NCBI GenBank assembly: GCA_934792465.1 | Contig: CAKVOK010000009.1 | Span: 13,244-77,243, forward strand | Reading direction: 5' to 3' | Length of the DNA: 64,000 bases | DNA from: an uncultured Clostridia bacterium | GTDB taxonomy: Bacteria > Bacillota > Clostridia > RUG12999 | Notes under the pieces: generated by a model | Told to the model about the DNA's origin: nothing | What the model saw: the letters and a program-made list of their open reading frames with translations, nothing else | Database searches by the model: none | Shown here: one piece after another, positions 26,371 to 35,531 of the stretch | Layout of the letters: every line of letters begins with the position of its first letter | How positions within the stretch are numbered: position 1 is the first letter of the stretch | Made by a program: the position numbers and the translations under genes

Positions 26371-26388
26371 CGGTGTTGATTTTATAAT
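26360..26388 (+). promoter_or_regulatory. Consensus sigma-A promoter for lyase/GH38 unit
   Basis: A perfect TTGACA (26360-26365), a 17-nt spacer and a perfect TATAAT (26383-26388) lie about 46 bp before the lyase start codon. Such a strong promoter normally needs repression to be regulated, which fits the repeats over its -35 box. Confidence 0.85.
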
Positions 26389-26433
26389 GTAAATATCGGA
26401 TAAATATTTGTAAAAAATCAGGAGGAAAAAACA

Positions 26434-27354
26434 ATGTACAAGCTTAAAGATTTAAAGGGAATTATTCCGGCATTGATGACCCCGTTTGACAAAAACGGCG
26501 AATACGACGAGTCGGCCGCAAAAGAGATGATTAATTGGATGATTGACATGGGTGTCGGGGGATTTTATCTCACGGGAAGCAACGGACACGGACCGTTCAT
26601 GGAAGCGGAAGAGAGAATGAGAGTTGTTGAGTCCATGACGAAAATCGTAGACGGCAGAGTGCCTGTAATGGCACATATTGCGGCGGTTTCTTCCAAGGTT
26701 TCGGCGAAGCTTGCCGCACACGCAAAAACGGCAGGCTGCACGGCAGTGTCGGCAGTTCCGTCATATTATTATAAGCTTACCCCGGAACAGATGTATGATT
26801 ATTATACCGATATAGCAAACGCATCGGATTTGCCGCTTGTTATATATGCCATGACAGACCAATATACACCGTCTGTCGGGATGTTTGCAAAGCTGAATGA
26901 GATAGAAAGAGTGGCAGGACTGAAATTTACGGGAAGCGACCATTATATGCTCGGCAGAATCAAAGAGCATCTCGGCAAAGATTTTATTATTTATTCCGGC
27001 AAAGACGAGATGATTGTTTCGGGTCTGGCTGCCGGTGCGGACGGTGCGATAGGCGGTACATACAATGTTATTCCGGATTTGTATATAAGATGTGTTAATG
27101 AGATGTGGAACGGCGATATGAAAGAAGCACAAAAGGATTTGCTTGCGGCAAATGCAATTTTGGAAGTGTGGTTTAAATATGAATTGTCTGCCGCCATGAG
27201 GGCATCGCTCGAATTTATCGGCGTTAATGCCGGATATAATCCCGCTCCGATAAGAACGCTTGACGCTGTGGCAAAAGCTGCATTGAAAAAAGATTTGCAG
27301 GAACTGAAAGATAGATTACAGATTAAACCTATTGCATTGTTTGAAGCAATTTAA
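26434..27354 (+). CDS. DHDPS/N-acetylneuraminate lyase family aldolase
   Basis: This is a class I aldolase of the DapA/NanA superfamily, 306 residues and a typical (beta/alpha)8 barrel. The Schiff-base Lys164 lies in GLKFTGSD and the partner Tyr138 in PLVIYAM. The substrate loop reads TGSNGHGPF where NAL and DHDPS enzymes have GSTGE, so the acceptor-binding residues differ and a substrate other than plain sialic acid or pyruvate plus semialdehyde is possible. Its place before a GH38 mannosidase and opposite GH130/ThuA points to catabolism of a keto-deoxy or amino sugar, not lysine synthesis. AGGAGG precedes the ATG. GH38 follows after 28 nt. Confidence 0.82.
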   Translation: MYKLKDLKGIIPALMTPFDKNGEYDESAAKEMINWMIDMGVGGFYLTGSNGHGPFMEAEERMRVVESMTKIVDGRVPVMAHIAAVSSKVSAKLAAHAKTAGCTAVSAVPSYYYKLTPEQMYDYYTDIANASDLPLVIYAMTDQYTPSVGMFAKLNEIERVAGLKFTGSDHYMLGRIKEHLGKDFIIYSGKDEMIVSGLAAGADGAIGGTYNVIPDLYIRCVNEMWNGDMKEAQKDLLAANAILEVWFKYELSAAMRASLEFIGVNAGYNPAPIRTLDAVAKAALKKDLQELKDRLQIKPIALFEAI

Positions 27355-27382
27355 GGGAAAAACAGGCAGAACGGAGAAAGCC

Positions 27383-29800
27383 ATGAAAGAAATATATATG
27401 TTGTGCAATGCACATCTCGACCCCGTTTGGCAGTGGCAGCGCAGAGAGGGAATTGCGGAGGCGATTTCCACGTTTCGTGTTGCTGCGGATTTTTGTGAGG
27501 AATACGACGGATTTATTTTTAATCATAACGAGTCGCTGCTTTATGAATGGGTAGAAGAATACGAACCGGAATTGTTTGAGCGTATCGTGAAACTTGTAAA
27601 GAACGGCAAATGGAAGATAATGGGTGGATGGTATTTGCAGCCGGACTGCCTGATGCCGAGCGGAGAATCGATAATACGCCAGATAGAAACAGGCAATGAA
27701 TATTTTGCCGAAAAATTCGGAGTTAAGCCGCAGACGGCAATCAATTTTGATTCGTTCGGGCATAGCAGGGGACTTGTTCAGATACTCAAAAAATGCGGAT
27801 ATAATTCATATATTTTTATGCGTCCGTATAATTTTGTTCCCGAACGTGACTGCATATGGCAGGGGTATGACGGCAGCAGGGTTTTGAGCCATTGTATAAG
27901 AATTTCATATAACAGCAATCCCGGAAACCTGATACAAAGAATTGAAAGTACGCTCGAAAAAGGCAATGACGGTCCGAACCTTTTGCTGTGGGGAATAGGC
28001 GATCACGGCGGCGGACCGTCCAAGATTGATTTGGACTCATTCGAACAATATAAGAAAGATAATCCGCAGCTTATGATAAAACATTCAAGCTGCGAAGAAT
28101 ATTTTTCAAAAATTGCGGAAAAGAAAATGAGAACGGCGGACGAATCCTTTGTCAACTGCATGGTGGGCTGCTACACCACCATGGCGAGAGTGAAGCAAAA
28201 ACACAGAATGCTCGAAAATGAGATTAAGCTTTGCGAAAATATGATTGCCGTAAGCGGAATAAAAGTGAATGACGATGAACTGAAATCGGCGGAAAAAGCG
28301 CTGCTGTTTTCGGAATTTCATGATGCCGTGACGGGAACGTCAATAAAAAAGGTTGAGGAAGATTTGCTTCGTCTGCTCGATTACGGGCGCGAGATTGCCG
28401 CAAAATATTGCGATAAAGCATTTTTCAGGCTGTGTGCGGGACAGAAAAAATGTAAAAACGGAGAAATACCTGTTATTGTTTATAATCCGAATCCGTATTG
28501 CACGGAAAGTGATATTGAAATCGAATTTCAGCTGGAAAAACAAAACTGGAACGAGGAAGTTACTCTTGCTAAGGTGTATGATGAAAACGGAAAGCTTTTG
28601 CCGTCGCAAAATGAGCAGGAGGACGGCAATATGAATCTTGACTGGAGAAAAAAGACGGTGTTTCATGCGGAGCTCAAACCTATGAGCATTAATCGGTTTA
28701 ACTGCAAATTGTACGCAGTAAAAGGGAAACGGCGTCCTGTTGAAGAATGTATGCAAGACGATGAATGTTATATTTTCAAAAATGAAAAAATTTGCGTTAA
28801 AATCGGCAAACGTTCGGGAATGATTGAAAAATATGAGGTTGACGGAAAAGATTATTTAAATTCGGCAGCCAAAATATTGGTTTACAAAGACAATGAAGAC
28901 CCGTGGGCAATGGACACTGACGGATTTTATGATTGTATCGGCGAGTTTGAATGTGTGAGCGGCAGGGAGTTTGATGAGTTTAACGGATATTCAAATGATA
29001 ATCCGACAGGGGTGCGTGTGATTGAGAACGGCGAGGTAAGGCTCAAAGTTCAATCATTGCTGAAATATGACAAGACATATGCCGTTGTCACATATACAAT
29101 ACCGAAAAACGGTGCATATGCCGATATGAAAATAAAGATACTTTCCGCAAATACAAATGTTCTTTACAAGCTTTCTTTTGACACGGCATTGACCGATGGG
29201 GATTTTGTCGGACAGCAGATTTTCGGGAAAGAGAAATTACTGAAAGATGAAAAAGAATGTGTGTATCAAAAATGGTGCGGAATTTTTGAAAACGGTACGG
29301 GCTTTGCCGCTTTAAATAAAGGAACACACGGCGGCAGCTCGAAAGACGGAATTATGAATATTTCACTGATGAGAACGCCTGTTTATATGGCACACCCTAT
29401 AAACGGCAGAAACATTGTAGATACCGACAGATGTCATGAGCATATCGACATGGGAGAACGTGAGTTTGAATTTAGAATTACCGCTGCGGAAAAGAACTTG
29501 GACGCACAGGCGGATAAATTCAATCTGGGGTATTATGCATTGCCGTTTTTTCCGTCCGGCATGGGCAAGGGCGGCGAAAAGGGAATTGAACTGGATAACA
29601 GAAGTATAGCAGTATCGAGATTTGCGAAAAATCGTAACGGTGATTTGATTATACGTTTGTTTAATTCGGAGGATAACCGGGAAAAGACAAAAATCCGTAT
29701 AAACAAGCAAGCGTTTGATTTGTCGTTTGAAGCATTTGAAGTAAAAACACTTAAATATGATGATAACGGACTTGCGGAAACGGAAATGATATGCATTTAG
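27383..29800 (+). CDS. GH38 alpha-mannosidase
   Basis: This 805-residue cytoplasmic retaining alpha-mannosidase depends on a divalent metal. The N-terminal catalytic domain holds the metal site in NAHLDPVWQW (His and Asp, residues 9-14), the nucleophile Asp123 in NFDSFGHS, and a third metal His in SEFHDAVTGTS. A helical bundle and the large beta-sandwich region follow to the C-terminus. There is no signal peptide, so it trims imported oligosaccharides. GGAGAAAG favours the ATG at 27383 over an upstream in-frame codon that overlaps the lyase gene. It is the second gene of the unit. The mannose linkage is unknown. Confidence 0.92.
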   Translation: MKEIYMLCNAHLDPVWQWQRREGIAEAISTFRVAADFCEEYDGFIFNHNESLLYEWVEEYEPELFERIVKLVKNGKWKIMGGWYLQPDCLMPSGESIIRQIETGNEYFAEKFGVKPQTAINFDSFGHSRGLVQILKKCGYNSYIFMRPYNFVPERDCIWQGYDGSRVLSHCIRISYNSNPGNLIQRIESTLEKGNDGPNLLLWGIGDHGGGPSKIDLDSFEQYKKDNPQLMIKHSSCEEYFSKIAEKKMRTADESFVNCMVGCYTTMARVKQKHRMLENEIKLCENMIAVSGIKVNDDELKSAEKALLFSEFHDAVTGTSIKKVEEDLLRLLDYGREIAAKYCDKAFFRLCAGQKKCKNGEIPVIVYNPNPYCTESDIEIEFQLEKQNWNEEVTLAKVYDENGKLLPSQNEQEDGNMNLDWRKKTVFHAELKPMSINRFNCKLYAVKGKRRPVEECMQDDECYIFKNEKICVKIGKRSGMIEKYEVDGKDYLNSAAKILVYKDNEDPWAMDTDGFYDCIGEFECVSGREFDEFNGYSNDNPTGVRVIENGEVRLKVQSLLKYDKTYAVVTYTIPKNGAYADMKIKILSANTNVLYKLSFDTALTDGDFVGQQIFGKEKLLKDEKECVYQKWCGIFENGTGFAALNKGTHGGSSKDGIMNISLMRTPVYMAHPINGRNIVDTDRCHEHIDMGEREFEFRITAAEKNLDAQADKFNLGYYALPFFPSGMGKGGEKGIELDNRSIAVSRFAKNRNGDLIIRLFNSEDNREKTKIRINKQAFDLSFEAFEVKTLKYDDNGLAETEMICI

Positions 29801-29822
29801 ATGCATATGGGAAAATTTGTTT

Positions 29823-29851
29823 TTGCACATTGCACGGATTTATGGTATAAT
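29823..29851 (+). promoter_or_regulatory. Promoter of the membrane AraC regulator with tandem TTGCAC repeat
   Basis: TTGCAC (29823-29828), a 17-nt spacer and TATAAT (29846-29851). The -35 is part of a tandem repeat TTGCACA-TTGCACG (29823-29836) that may be an operator. The start codon is 33 bp downstream, after AGGTGG. Confidence 0.7.
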
Positions 29852-29884
29852 ATATTGTATGCATAGTATAGGTGGTTAAGCGGT

Positions 29885-31969
29885 ATGAAAATATTTGAAA
29901 AATTAAAAAACAGAAAAATGCTTAAAAACATTTTATTTACATATACGGCAATACTGTTTATACCGCTTATTGTTATAGGTATACTTCTGAACGGTGTTGT
30001 TGTAAAAAGAATGAGAGAGAACGAAATGGGACAGTATGAAATTCAGGTGGGAAACATGGCGGAACGCCTGAACGTAACATTTATGGATTTTCAGAAGCTG
30101 TCGGGAACATTCAGCCAAAACTCCGATTTTTCGGCATACAGCATTGAAAACGATGCGATAGCCGGCATGAAAGCCGTTGTAAATATACGTCAGCTGGTTG
30201 TTTCAAATTCGTTAATCGACGATATATATTATAAAAGCTATATGTCGGATAAAATAATAACAAAAGACGGTATATACACTGCGGAAAATATGATACGGGA
30301 CATTAATAAATATCCGAAAGACATATCGGGTAAAATTATCAAAAGTATGTCGGAAACGAAAAAAAGCGTCGTCTTTGCTGCCGAAGCAATAGAGGTGGAT
30401 TCTGTTTCGGAAGAGGCAATTACGTATATTATCCCTATAGGCACGGGAACTCCGATTGCAAGCATTACGCTGATTATTAATAAAAATGCGCTGGACAAGC
30501 TTATTTCGGATTTGCTGAACGGGAGATTTGACGAAATCTGCGTGAAAGATGCGGAAAGCACTGTGATTACGGCTGTCGGAAGCATAAAAGACGATACAAA
30601 AAGCAAATATATCACAATTTCAAAATCAATCGGTATGTTCGGCTATACGGTTACATCGCTGTGCAGAAAAAGCGAAATTTACAAAAACAGCAATACAACA
30701 CGCTTGCTGATATTTGCCGTAATGGTTATTATAGCTATATGCGGCATGGTTCTTATAGCCGTGTTATCCTACAGAAGCTATGCGCCGATAGCCAATCTCA
30801 ACCGAAAAATTACGGGACTTGTAGAAAACGACAGCCTGACGGATGATGAATATGAAAATTTGAATCTCGGAATTGAAATGCTGAATGATAATGTGAAAAA
30901 ATATCAGATGCTCAATGAGGATTTGAAAAAGCAGGTCAAGCATATAATGCTGAAAAACCTGATTTTTGACAGCAAGGCGAAATTGTCGGGAGATTATTTC
31001 GATATTCGGGAGCGGGCCTGCTACGGAGTGTTTGCGGCATATTATAACGGTATGCCGGAACGGGAGGCGATGGAAAAAATCAAATGTCTGAATATAGACC
31101 CGTCGGATATGGATATTTATTATATCGAGGCTAAGGAAGAAAAAATCATAGGCGTTATTGCGGCGGACAATCACGAAGAAATAATAGCTCTTCTGGAGGA
31201 CAAAATCAAAATCCTCGGTGAAACGGGCATAAAAATCACAATAGGAAATTTTTACCGTGATATTGAGGGGATTTCAAAATCATATTCGGACATTGTTTCA
31301 CATTCGGAAAACGATAATAATGAATATCCGTACAACGAGATAACGGCCATGGTCGAATTGCTGAAAGACTTTGAGTTTGAAAAAGCCTGCGAAAAGGTGA
31401 AAGAAATATTCGCCAAAAATTATGATACTATGCCGAATATGTTTCTGAAATGCATTGCGGCGAATGTTCTCTCATCATTCATAAGCGGTATTGCCGCCGA
31501 AAACATTTTAAACGCCCGTCTTATATCGATTTACAAAGAGGGAATCGGCATTGTATCGGAGTCGACGGACATAAAAGCTGTTGCCGATACCGTGTATGAT
31601 TGCTGCGTAGGCTTGAAAGAAAGTATTCTGGATAATATCGAGAAGAACAAGGGAATCGCATATAAGCTTTTAAATTATGTAAATGATAATTGCTTTGATT
31701 CAAATATGTCGATAAAAAGCATATCAAACGAACTTGATATTTCTCCGTCGGTGGCAAGCGGAGTATTCAAACAGGAAACGGGTGTAAACCTTTCCAAATA
31801 CTTGTGGGAAAGGCGGCTTGCGGAAGCGAAAAGGCTTCTTGCGGAAACGGATATGTCGGTAAACGATATATCTGCGGCGATAGGCTACGATATACCGAAC
31901 AGCTTTATCCGCAAGTTCAGAAGCTGCGAGGGAGTTACGCCGAATGAATGGCGAAAACAGAATAAATAA
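29885..31969 (+). CDS. Membrane-bound AraC-family regulator with extracellular sensor
   Basis: This 694-residue one-component regulator has the YesN-like layout common beside LplB/YtcP transporters. A transmembrane helix at about 14-37, an extracytoplasmic sensing domain (about 40-268), a second helix at about 270-293 followed by a short linker, a middle domain, and a C-terminal AraC-type double helix-turn-helix (about 590-690; NELDISPSVASGVFKQETG, INDISAAIGYD-like VNDISAAIGYDIPN). It probably senses an oligosaccharide or the loaded binding protein and controls the operon that starts 105 bp downstream. It has its own promoter and a strong terminator. Both the regulator class and the linkage to the transporter follow established patterns. 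Confidence 0.88.
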   Translation: MKIFEKLKNRKMLKNILFTYTAILFIPLIVIGILLNGVVVKRMRENEMGQYEIQVGNMAERLNVTFMDFQKLSGTFSQNSDFSAYSIENDAIAGMKAVVNIRQLVVSNSLIDDIYYKSYMSDKIITKDGIYTAENMIRDINKYPKDISGKIIKSMSETKKSVVFAAEAIEVDSVSEEAITYIIPIGTGTPIASITLIINKNALDKLISDLLNGRFDEICVKDAESTVITAVGSIKDDTKSKYITISKSIGMFGYTVTSLCRKSEIYKNSNTTRLLIFAVMVIIAICGMVLIAVLSYRSYAPIANLNRKITGLVENDSLTDDEYENLNLGIEMLNDNVKKYQMLNEDLKKQVKHIMLKNLIFDSKAKLSGDYFDIRERACYGVFAAYYNGMPEREAMEKIKCLNIDPSDMDIYYIEAKEEKIIGVIAADNHEEIIALLEDKIKILGETGIKITIGNFYRDIEGISKSYSDIVSHSENDNNEYPYNEITAMVELLKDFEFEKACEKVKEIFAKNYDTMPNMFLKCIAANVLSSFISGIAAENILNARLISIYKEGIGIVSESTDIKAVADTVYDCCVGLKESILDNIEKNKGIAYKLLNYVNDNCFDSNMSIKSISNELDISPSVASGVFKQETGVNLSKYLWERRLAEAKRLLAETDMSVNDISAAIGYDIPNSFIRKFRSCEGVTPNEWRKQNK

Positions 31970-31973
31970 CGGG

Positions 31974-32025
31974 ATATTCAATATACAATTTTGCTGCAAA
32001 GCTATTGTATATTGAATATTTTTTT
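31974..32025 (+). terminator. Strong 16-bp-stem terminator
   Basis: A perfect 16-bp inverted repeat (31974-31989 with 32004-32019; arm begins ATATTCAATATACAAT) encloses a 14-nt loop and is followed by six T. It ends the regulator transcript. The right arm overlaps the next promoter. Confidence 0.9.
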
Positions 32026-32040
32026 CCCATATGATATAAT
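32012..32040 (+). promoter_or_regulatory. Promoter of the transporter/surface-protein operon, embedded in the terminator
   Basis: TTGAAT (32012-32017), a 17-nt spacer and TATAAT (32035-32040). The -35 box lies in the right arm of the preceding terminator stem. This is the only good promoter upstream of ten tightly packed genes, so it probably drives all of them. Confidence 0.7.
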
Positions 32041-32074
32041 TTAATCATCAAAAAATATGGGAAGGGCGAAAAGC

Positions 32075-33013
32075 ATGAACAGCATTGTAACCGATAAAAA
32101 TAAATTAAGCGTTCGCATTAAAAAAGAATTGCTTAAAAATTACGAACTATATATTTTGAGTTTGATACCTCTGGCGGTTTTGATTATTTTTTCATATCTT
32201 CCGATGTACGGAATATTGATTGCGTTTAAAAATTTTATACCGTCGGAAGGTATCTGGGGCAGTCCGTTTGTCGGCATGGAGCATTTCAGAAGATTGTTTG
32301 CCGGGTATAACTTTTGGAGATTGATTAAAAATACGCTGGTGCTGAGCTTGTACAGCCTGGCAGCCGGATTTCCGCTCCCGATTATTTTTGCCATAATGCT
32401 TAATGAGCTGAAATATACGAAAATAAAGAAAACGGTGCAGATGATAAGCTATGCGCCGCATTTTCTGTCAACGGTGGTATTGGTAAGTCTGATAACCGTT
32501 TTTTTCGGAAACAGCGGCGGATTGGTGAATATGCTGATAAAGAAAATGGGAGGGCAGGCGATTGATTTTCAGACGAATATAAAGATTTTTAAGCATCTGT
32601 ATGTTTGGAGCGATGTTTGGGCAGGTCTTGGCTGGAATTCTATAATTTACATATCGGCTCTGTCGGGAATCGACCCGCAAATAGGAGAAGCCGCAATCAT
32701 TGACGGCGCTTCGAGAATTAAGAGAATCCGGCACGTTGATATTCCGGGAATCTTGCCTACGGCGATTATACTGCTTATTCTGCGCTGCGGAAGCATAATG
32801 TCGATAGGCTTTGACAAAGCGTTTTTAATGCAGAACGATTTGAATCTGGAAGCCAGCGAAATCATATCCACTTATGTTTACAAGGTCGGTATTCAGGGAG
32901 CGGAATATTCGTTTTCGACGGCTGTGGGATTGTTTAATACATTTATTAATTTTGTTTTGCTGCTGTCCGTGAATAAAATATCAAACAAGGTAAGCGAAAC
33001 AAGCCTGTGGTAA
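32075..33013 (+). CDS. CUT1 ABC transporter permease, LplB type
   Basis: An integral membrane subunit of a carbohydrate importer, 312 residues, with six predicted hydrophobic helices and the long N-terminal LplB-type entry (YILSLIPLAVLIIFSYLPMYG). The EAA loop EAAIIDGASRIKRIRHVDIPGILP-like region near 213-236 contacts the ATPase. GGGAAGGG at 32059-32066 sets the start at 32075; an in-frame ATG at 32057 lies at the edge of that site. No ATPase gene is in the window, so a shared MsmK-type ATPase elsewhere must serve this importer, as is usual for this family. The YtcP-like partner follows closely. Confidence 0.9.
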   Translation: MNSIVTDKNKLSVRIKKELLKNYELYILSLIPLAVLIIFSYLPMYGILIAFKNFIPSEGIWGSPFVGMEHFRRLFAGYNFWRLIKNTLVLSLYSLAAGFPLPIIFAIMLNELKYTKIKKTVQMISYAPHFLSTVVLVSLITVFFGNSGGLVNMLIKKMGGQAIDFQTNIKIFKHLYVWSDVWAGLGWNSIIYISALSGIDPQIGEAAIIDGASRIKRIRHVDIPGILPTAIILLILRCGSIMSIGFDKAFLMQNDLNLEASEIISTYVYKVGIQGAEYSFSTAVGLFNTFINFVLLLSVNKISNKVSETSLW

Positions 33014-33025
33014 AGGGGTGATATG

Positions 33026-33916
33026 ATGAAAAACAAGGTATATAATTCCGACAGAAGATTTGATATTATAAACACATCGTTATTAATACTTATAGGACTT
33101 ATGTTTGTGTATCCGATTTGGTTTGTGGTAATAGCATCGCTGAGCTCACCTGCCGAAATATGGTCGGGAAACGTTGTATTCCTGCCGAAAGGATTTAATC
33201 TGAACGGATACAAAGCAATCATGAAACAGGCGGAAATATGGATAGGGTATAAAAATTCTTTGTTTTATCTGACAGCAGGCGTCATAATAAGTTTGTTTCT
33301 GACGACGTGCGCAGCATATCCGCTCTCTCGGAGAGATTTTAAGGCGGCCGGATTTCTCATGAAAATCTACACGTTTACGATGTTTTTCAGCGGAGGAATT
33401 GTTCCGCTGTATTTGCTGGTTAAATCCATGCATATGATGAATACCCGATGGGCGGTGCTGCTTCCGAGTGCATTGTCGGTGTATAATCTGATTATTATGC
33501 GTACATATTTTCAAACGGCAATTCCGCATGAGCTTTATGAAGCGGCATCGATAGACGGCTGTACAAACATAAAATATGTGAACAGTGTTGTTATTCCGCT
33601 GTCCAAGCCGATTTTAGCCGTTATTGCATTGTATTACGGAGTTGCACGGTGGAACGAGTTCTTTAATCCGCTTATGTTTCTGACAGACAGGAACAAATTA
33701 CCGCTTACGGTTTTTCTGCGTGAATATTTATTGCAGATGCAAATGTCAACCGATATGCTCGGCGGTGATGCGCGAAATGCGGCGGAACAGCTTCAAATGG
33801 CAGAAAAGCTCAAATACGGAATTATTATTGTGTCAAGTATACCTATGCTCATAATATATCCTTTCGTACAGAAATATTTCGTAAAGGGTGTAATGATAGG
33901 TTCAATAAAAGGTTGA
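33026..33916 (+). CDS. CUT1 ABC transporter permease, YtcP type
   Basis: The second permease subunit, 296 residues, with six hydrophobic helices. It has the N-terminal FDIINTSLLILIGLMFVYP, a YPLSRRDFKA cytoplasmic segment and the EAA motif in ELYEAASIDGCTNIKYVNSVVIPLSKP. It pairs with the LplB-type permease to import oligosaccharides delivered by the lipoprotein encoded next. The start is either ATG 33023 or 33026; the GGGG of the ribosome binding site (33015-33018) is better spaced for 33026. It is separated from both neighbours by only 12-24 nt. Confidence 0.9.
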   Translation: MKNKVYNSDRRFDIINTSLLILIGLMFVYPIWFVVIASLSSPAEIWSGNVVFLPKGFNLNGYKAIMKQAEIWIGYKNSLFYLTAGVIISLFLTTCAAYPLSRRDFKAAGFLMKIYTFTMFFSGGIVPLYLLVKSMHMMNTRWAVLLPSALSVYNLIIMRTYFQTAIPHELYEAASIDGCTNIKYVNSVVIPLSKPILAVIALYYGVARWNEFFNPLMFLTDRNKLPLTVFLREYLLQMQMSTDMLGGDARNAAEQLQMAEKLKYGIIIVSSIPMLIIYPFVQKYFVKGVMIGSIKG

Positions 33917-33940
33917 AAAATTTTGAAAGGACGATGAAAA

Positions 33941-35506
33941 ATGAAGAAAATGAAAAGAATTTTAAGCGTATCTCTTGCGGCGGCAATGCTTTTGAGCGGC
34001 TGCGGAGGCAAAAATGATGTTGCCGAAAAAGGCGATTATGCAATGAACGAAACCGGATATCCGATTGTAAACGAATCTATAAGCATGGTTATGATGGGCA
34101 GCTCCAATTCGGGACTTTGCGACTGGAAAGACAATTTGTTTTTTAAAGAAATGGAGAAAAAGACAAATATTCATTTTGAATTTAATACGCCGAACAATAC
34201 CGTGTATGCGGAAAAGAAAAATCTTGCATTTGCGTCGGAGGAGCTTCCGGACGTATTCTTTAAATCGGATTTAACACCGGCGGAGCTTTCCAATTACGGC
34301 GGACAAGGCTTGCTGATACCGCTTGAGGGATATATAGAAACATATGCGCCGAATCTTAAAAGGTTAATGGATGAGAACGAAGAAATCAAAAAGGTTATTA
34401 CAGCACCGGACGGTCATATATACTCGTTCCCGATGGTCGGAAATATGCCGAATATAAATACTATGCTGTATAATAAAAAGTGGGCAGATAAGCTGGGATT
34501 GTCAGAACCTGAGAATGTTGACGAATATTATGAAATGCTGAAAGCATTCAAAGAACAAGACCCGAACGGCAACGGCAAAAAGGACGAAGTTCCTTTGGTT
34601 GTGACGGGAGTTGACGGACTCAGAAATTCCGTTTTTCATGCGTTCGGAATAATCGTAGACGCTAATTTTGTGATGATTGACGACAGCGGAAAGGCTGTCT
34701 TTACACCGTATAAAAAGGGATTCAGGGAAGCTGTGGCATATTGCAAAAAGCTTTATGATGAGGGATTGCTCGACAAAGATGTATTTACCTTGAACAGTCA
34801 GCAGATTAATGCAATGGGTACGGCGGACGAGGAAATACTCGGTTCTTTTGTTGCCGGCGGCGCATTCGTTGTAGTAGGAGAGGACAGACATTTTGATTAC
34901 GATTCAATAACGCCTATGGAGTATAACGGCAAACGTATCTATAACGTGGATTCGCTTATAAAGCAGGGCGGATTTGCAATCACGAAAAATTGTAAATATC
35001 CCGAAGCTGCCGTAAGATGGGTTGATTATTTGTACAGCGATGAGGGCGGAAAGCTGGCATGGTGCGGCGTCGAGGGTGTTTCATACAAAATGAATGACGA
35101 CGGTTCATGGAACTGGATTTTGGCTGACGGCGAGTCGCAGGGAGACGTAAGAGGGAAATGCACCATTCAGCCGGGTTCAAACTTTGCACATAAGCAGCCG
35201 GGAGAGTTTTTCTATAAAATAGATAATAAGTATGAAGCAAGTCTGAAAACATTCAGGGGAAAGGTCGAGCCTTATGCACGTCCGGCAGTTCCCGTTATGT
35301 ATTATGACGATGCCGATTTGACGGTTGTAAACAGCATAGGTACAGACCTGAGAACGTATATATCGGAGTCTGTTGCGAAGTTTATCATAGGTCAGTATGA
35401 TTTGGATAAGGATTGGGACGGCTTTATAGCAAAGACTAAGGATATGCGTGCGGAGAAAATGATTTCCATATATCAGAAAACATATGACAGACGAGAAAAT
35501 AAATAA
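33941..35506 (+). CDS. Extracellular sugar-binding lipoprotein (CUT1)
   Basis: This 521-residue lipoprotein has a lipobox LLSGC with Cys21 as the lipidation site. The mature part has the LplA-like pattern: MGSSNSGLCDWKDNLFFKEMEKKTNI, a DVFFKSDL segment, an internal calcium-loop-like DPNGNGKKDEVP near 203, and a C-terminal half with WVDYLYSDEGGKLAWCGVEGVS. It captures an oligosaccharide at the membrane surface for the two upstream permeases. Unlike the fragment at 1-468, it lacks the DUF3502 ending, so the two binding proteins belong to different subgroups. The ligand is unknown. The first exported protein gene starts 26 nt later. Confidence 0.9.
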   Translation: MKKMKRILSVSLAAAMLLSGCGGKNDVAEKGDYAMNETGYPIVNESISMVMMGSSNSGLCDWKDNLFFKEMEKKTNIHFEFNTPNNTVYAEKKNLAFASEELPDVFFKSDLTPAELSNYGGQGLLIPLEGYIETYAPNLKRLMDENEEIKKVITAPDGHIYSFPMVGNMPNINTMLYNKKWADKLGLSEPENVDEYYEMLKAFKEQDPNGNGKKDEVPLVVTGVDGLRNSVFHAFGIIVDANFVMIDDSGKAVFTPYKKGFREAVAYCKKLYDEGLLDKDVFTLNSQQINAMGTADEEILGSFVAGGAFVVVGEDRHFDYDSITPMEYNGKRIYNVDSLIKQGGFAITKNCKYPEAAVRWVDYLYSDEGGKLAWCGVEGVSYKMNDDGSWNWILADGESQGDVRGKCTIQPGSNFAHKQPGEFFYKIDNKYEASLKTFRGKVEPYARPAVPVMYYDDADLTVVNSIGTDLRTYISESVAKFIIGQYDLDKDWDGFIAKTKDMRAEKMISIYQKTYDRRENK

Positions 35507-35531
35507 TGCTTAAAATGTCGGGAGGTACACA

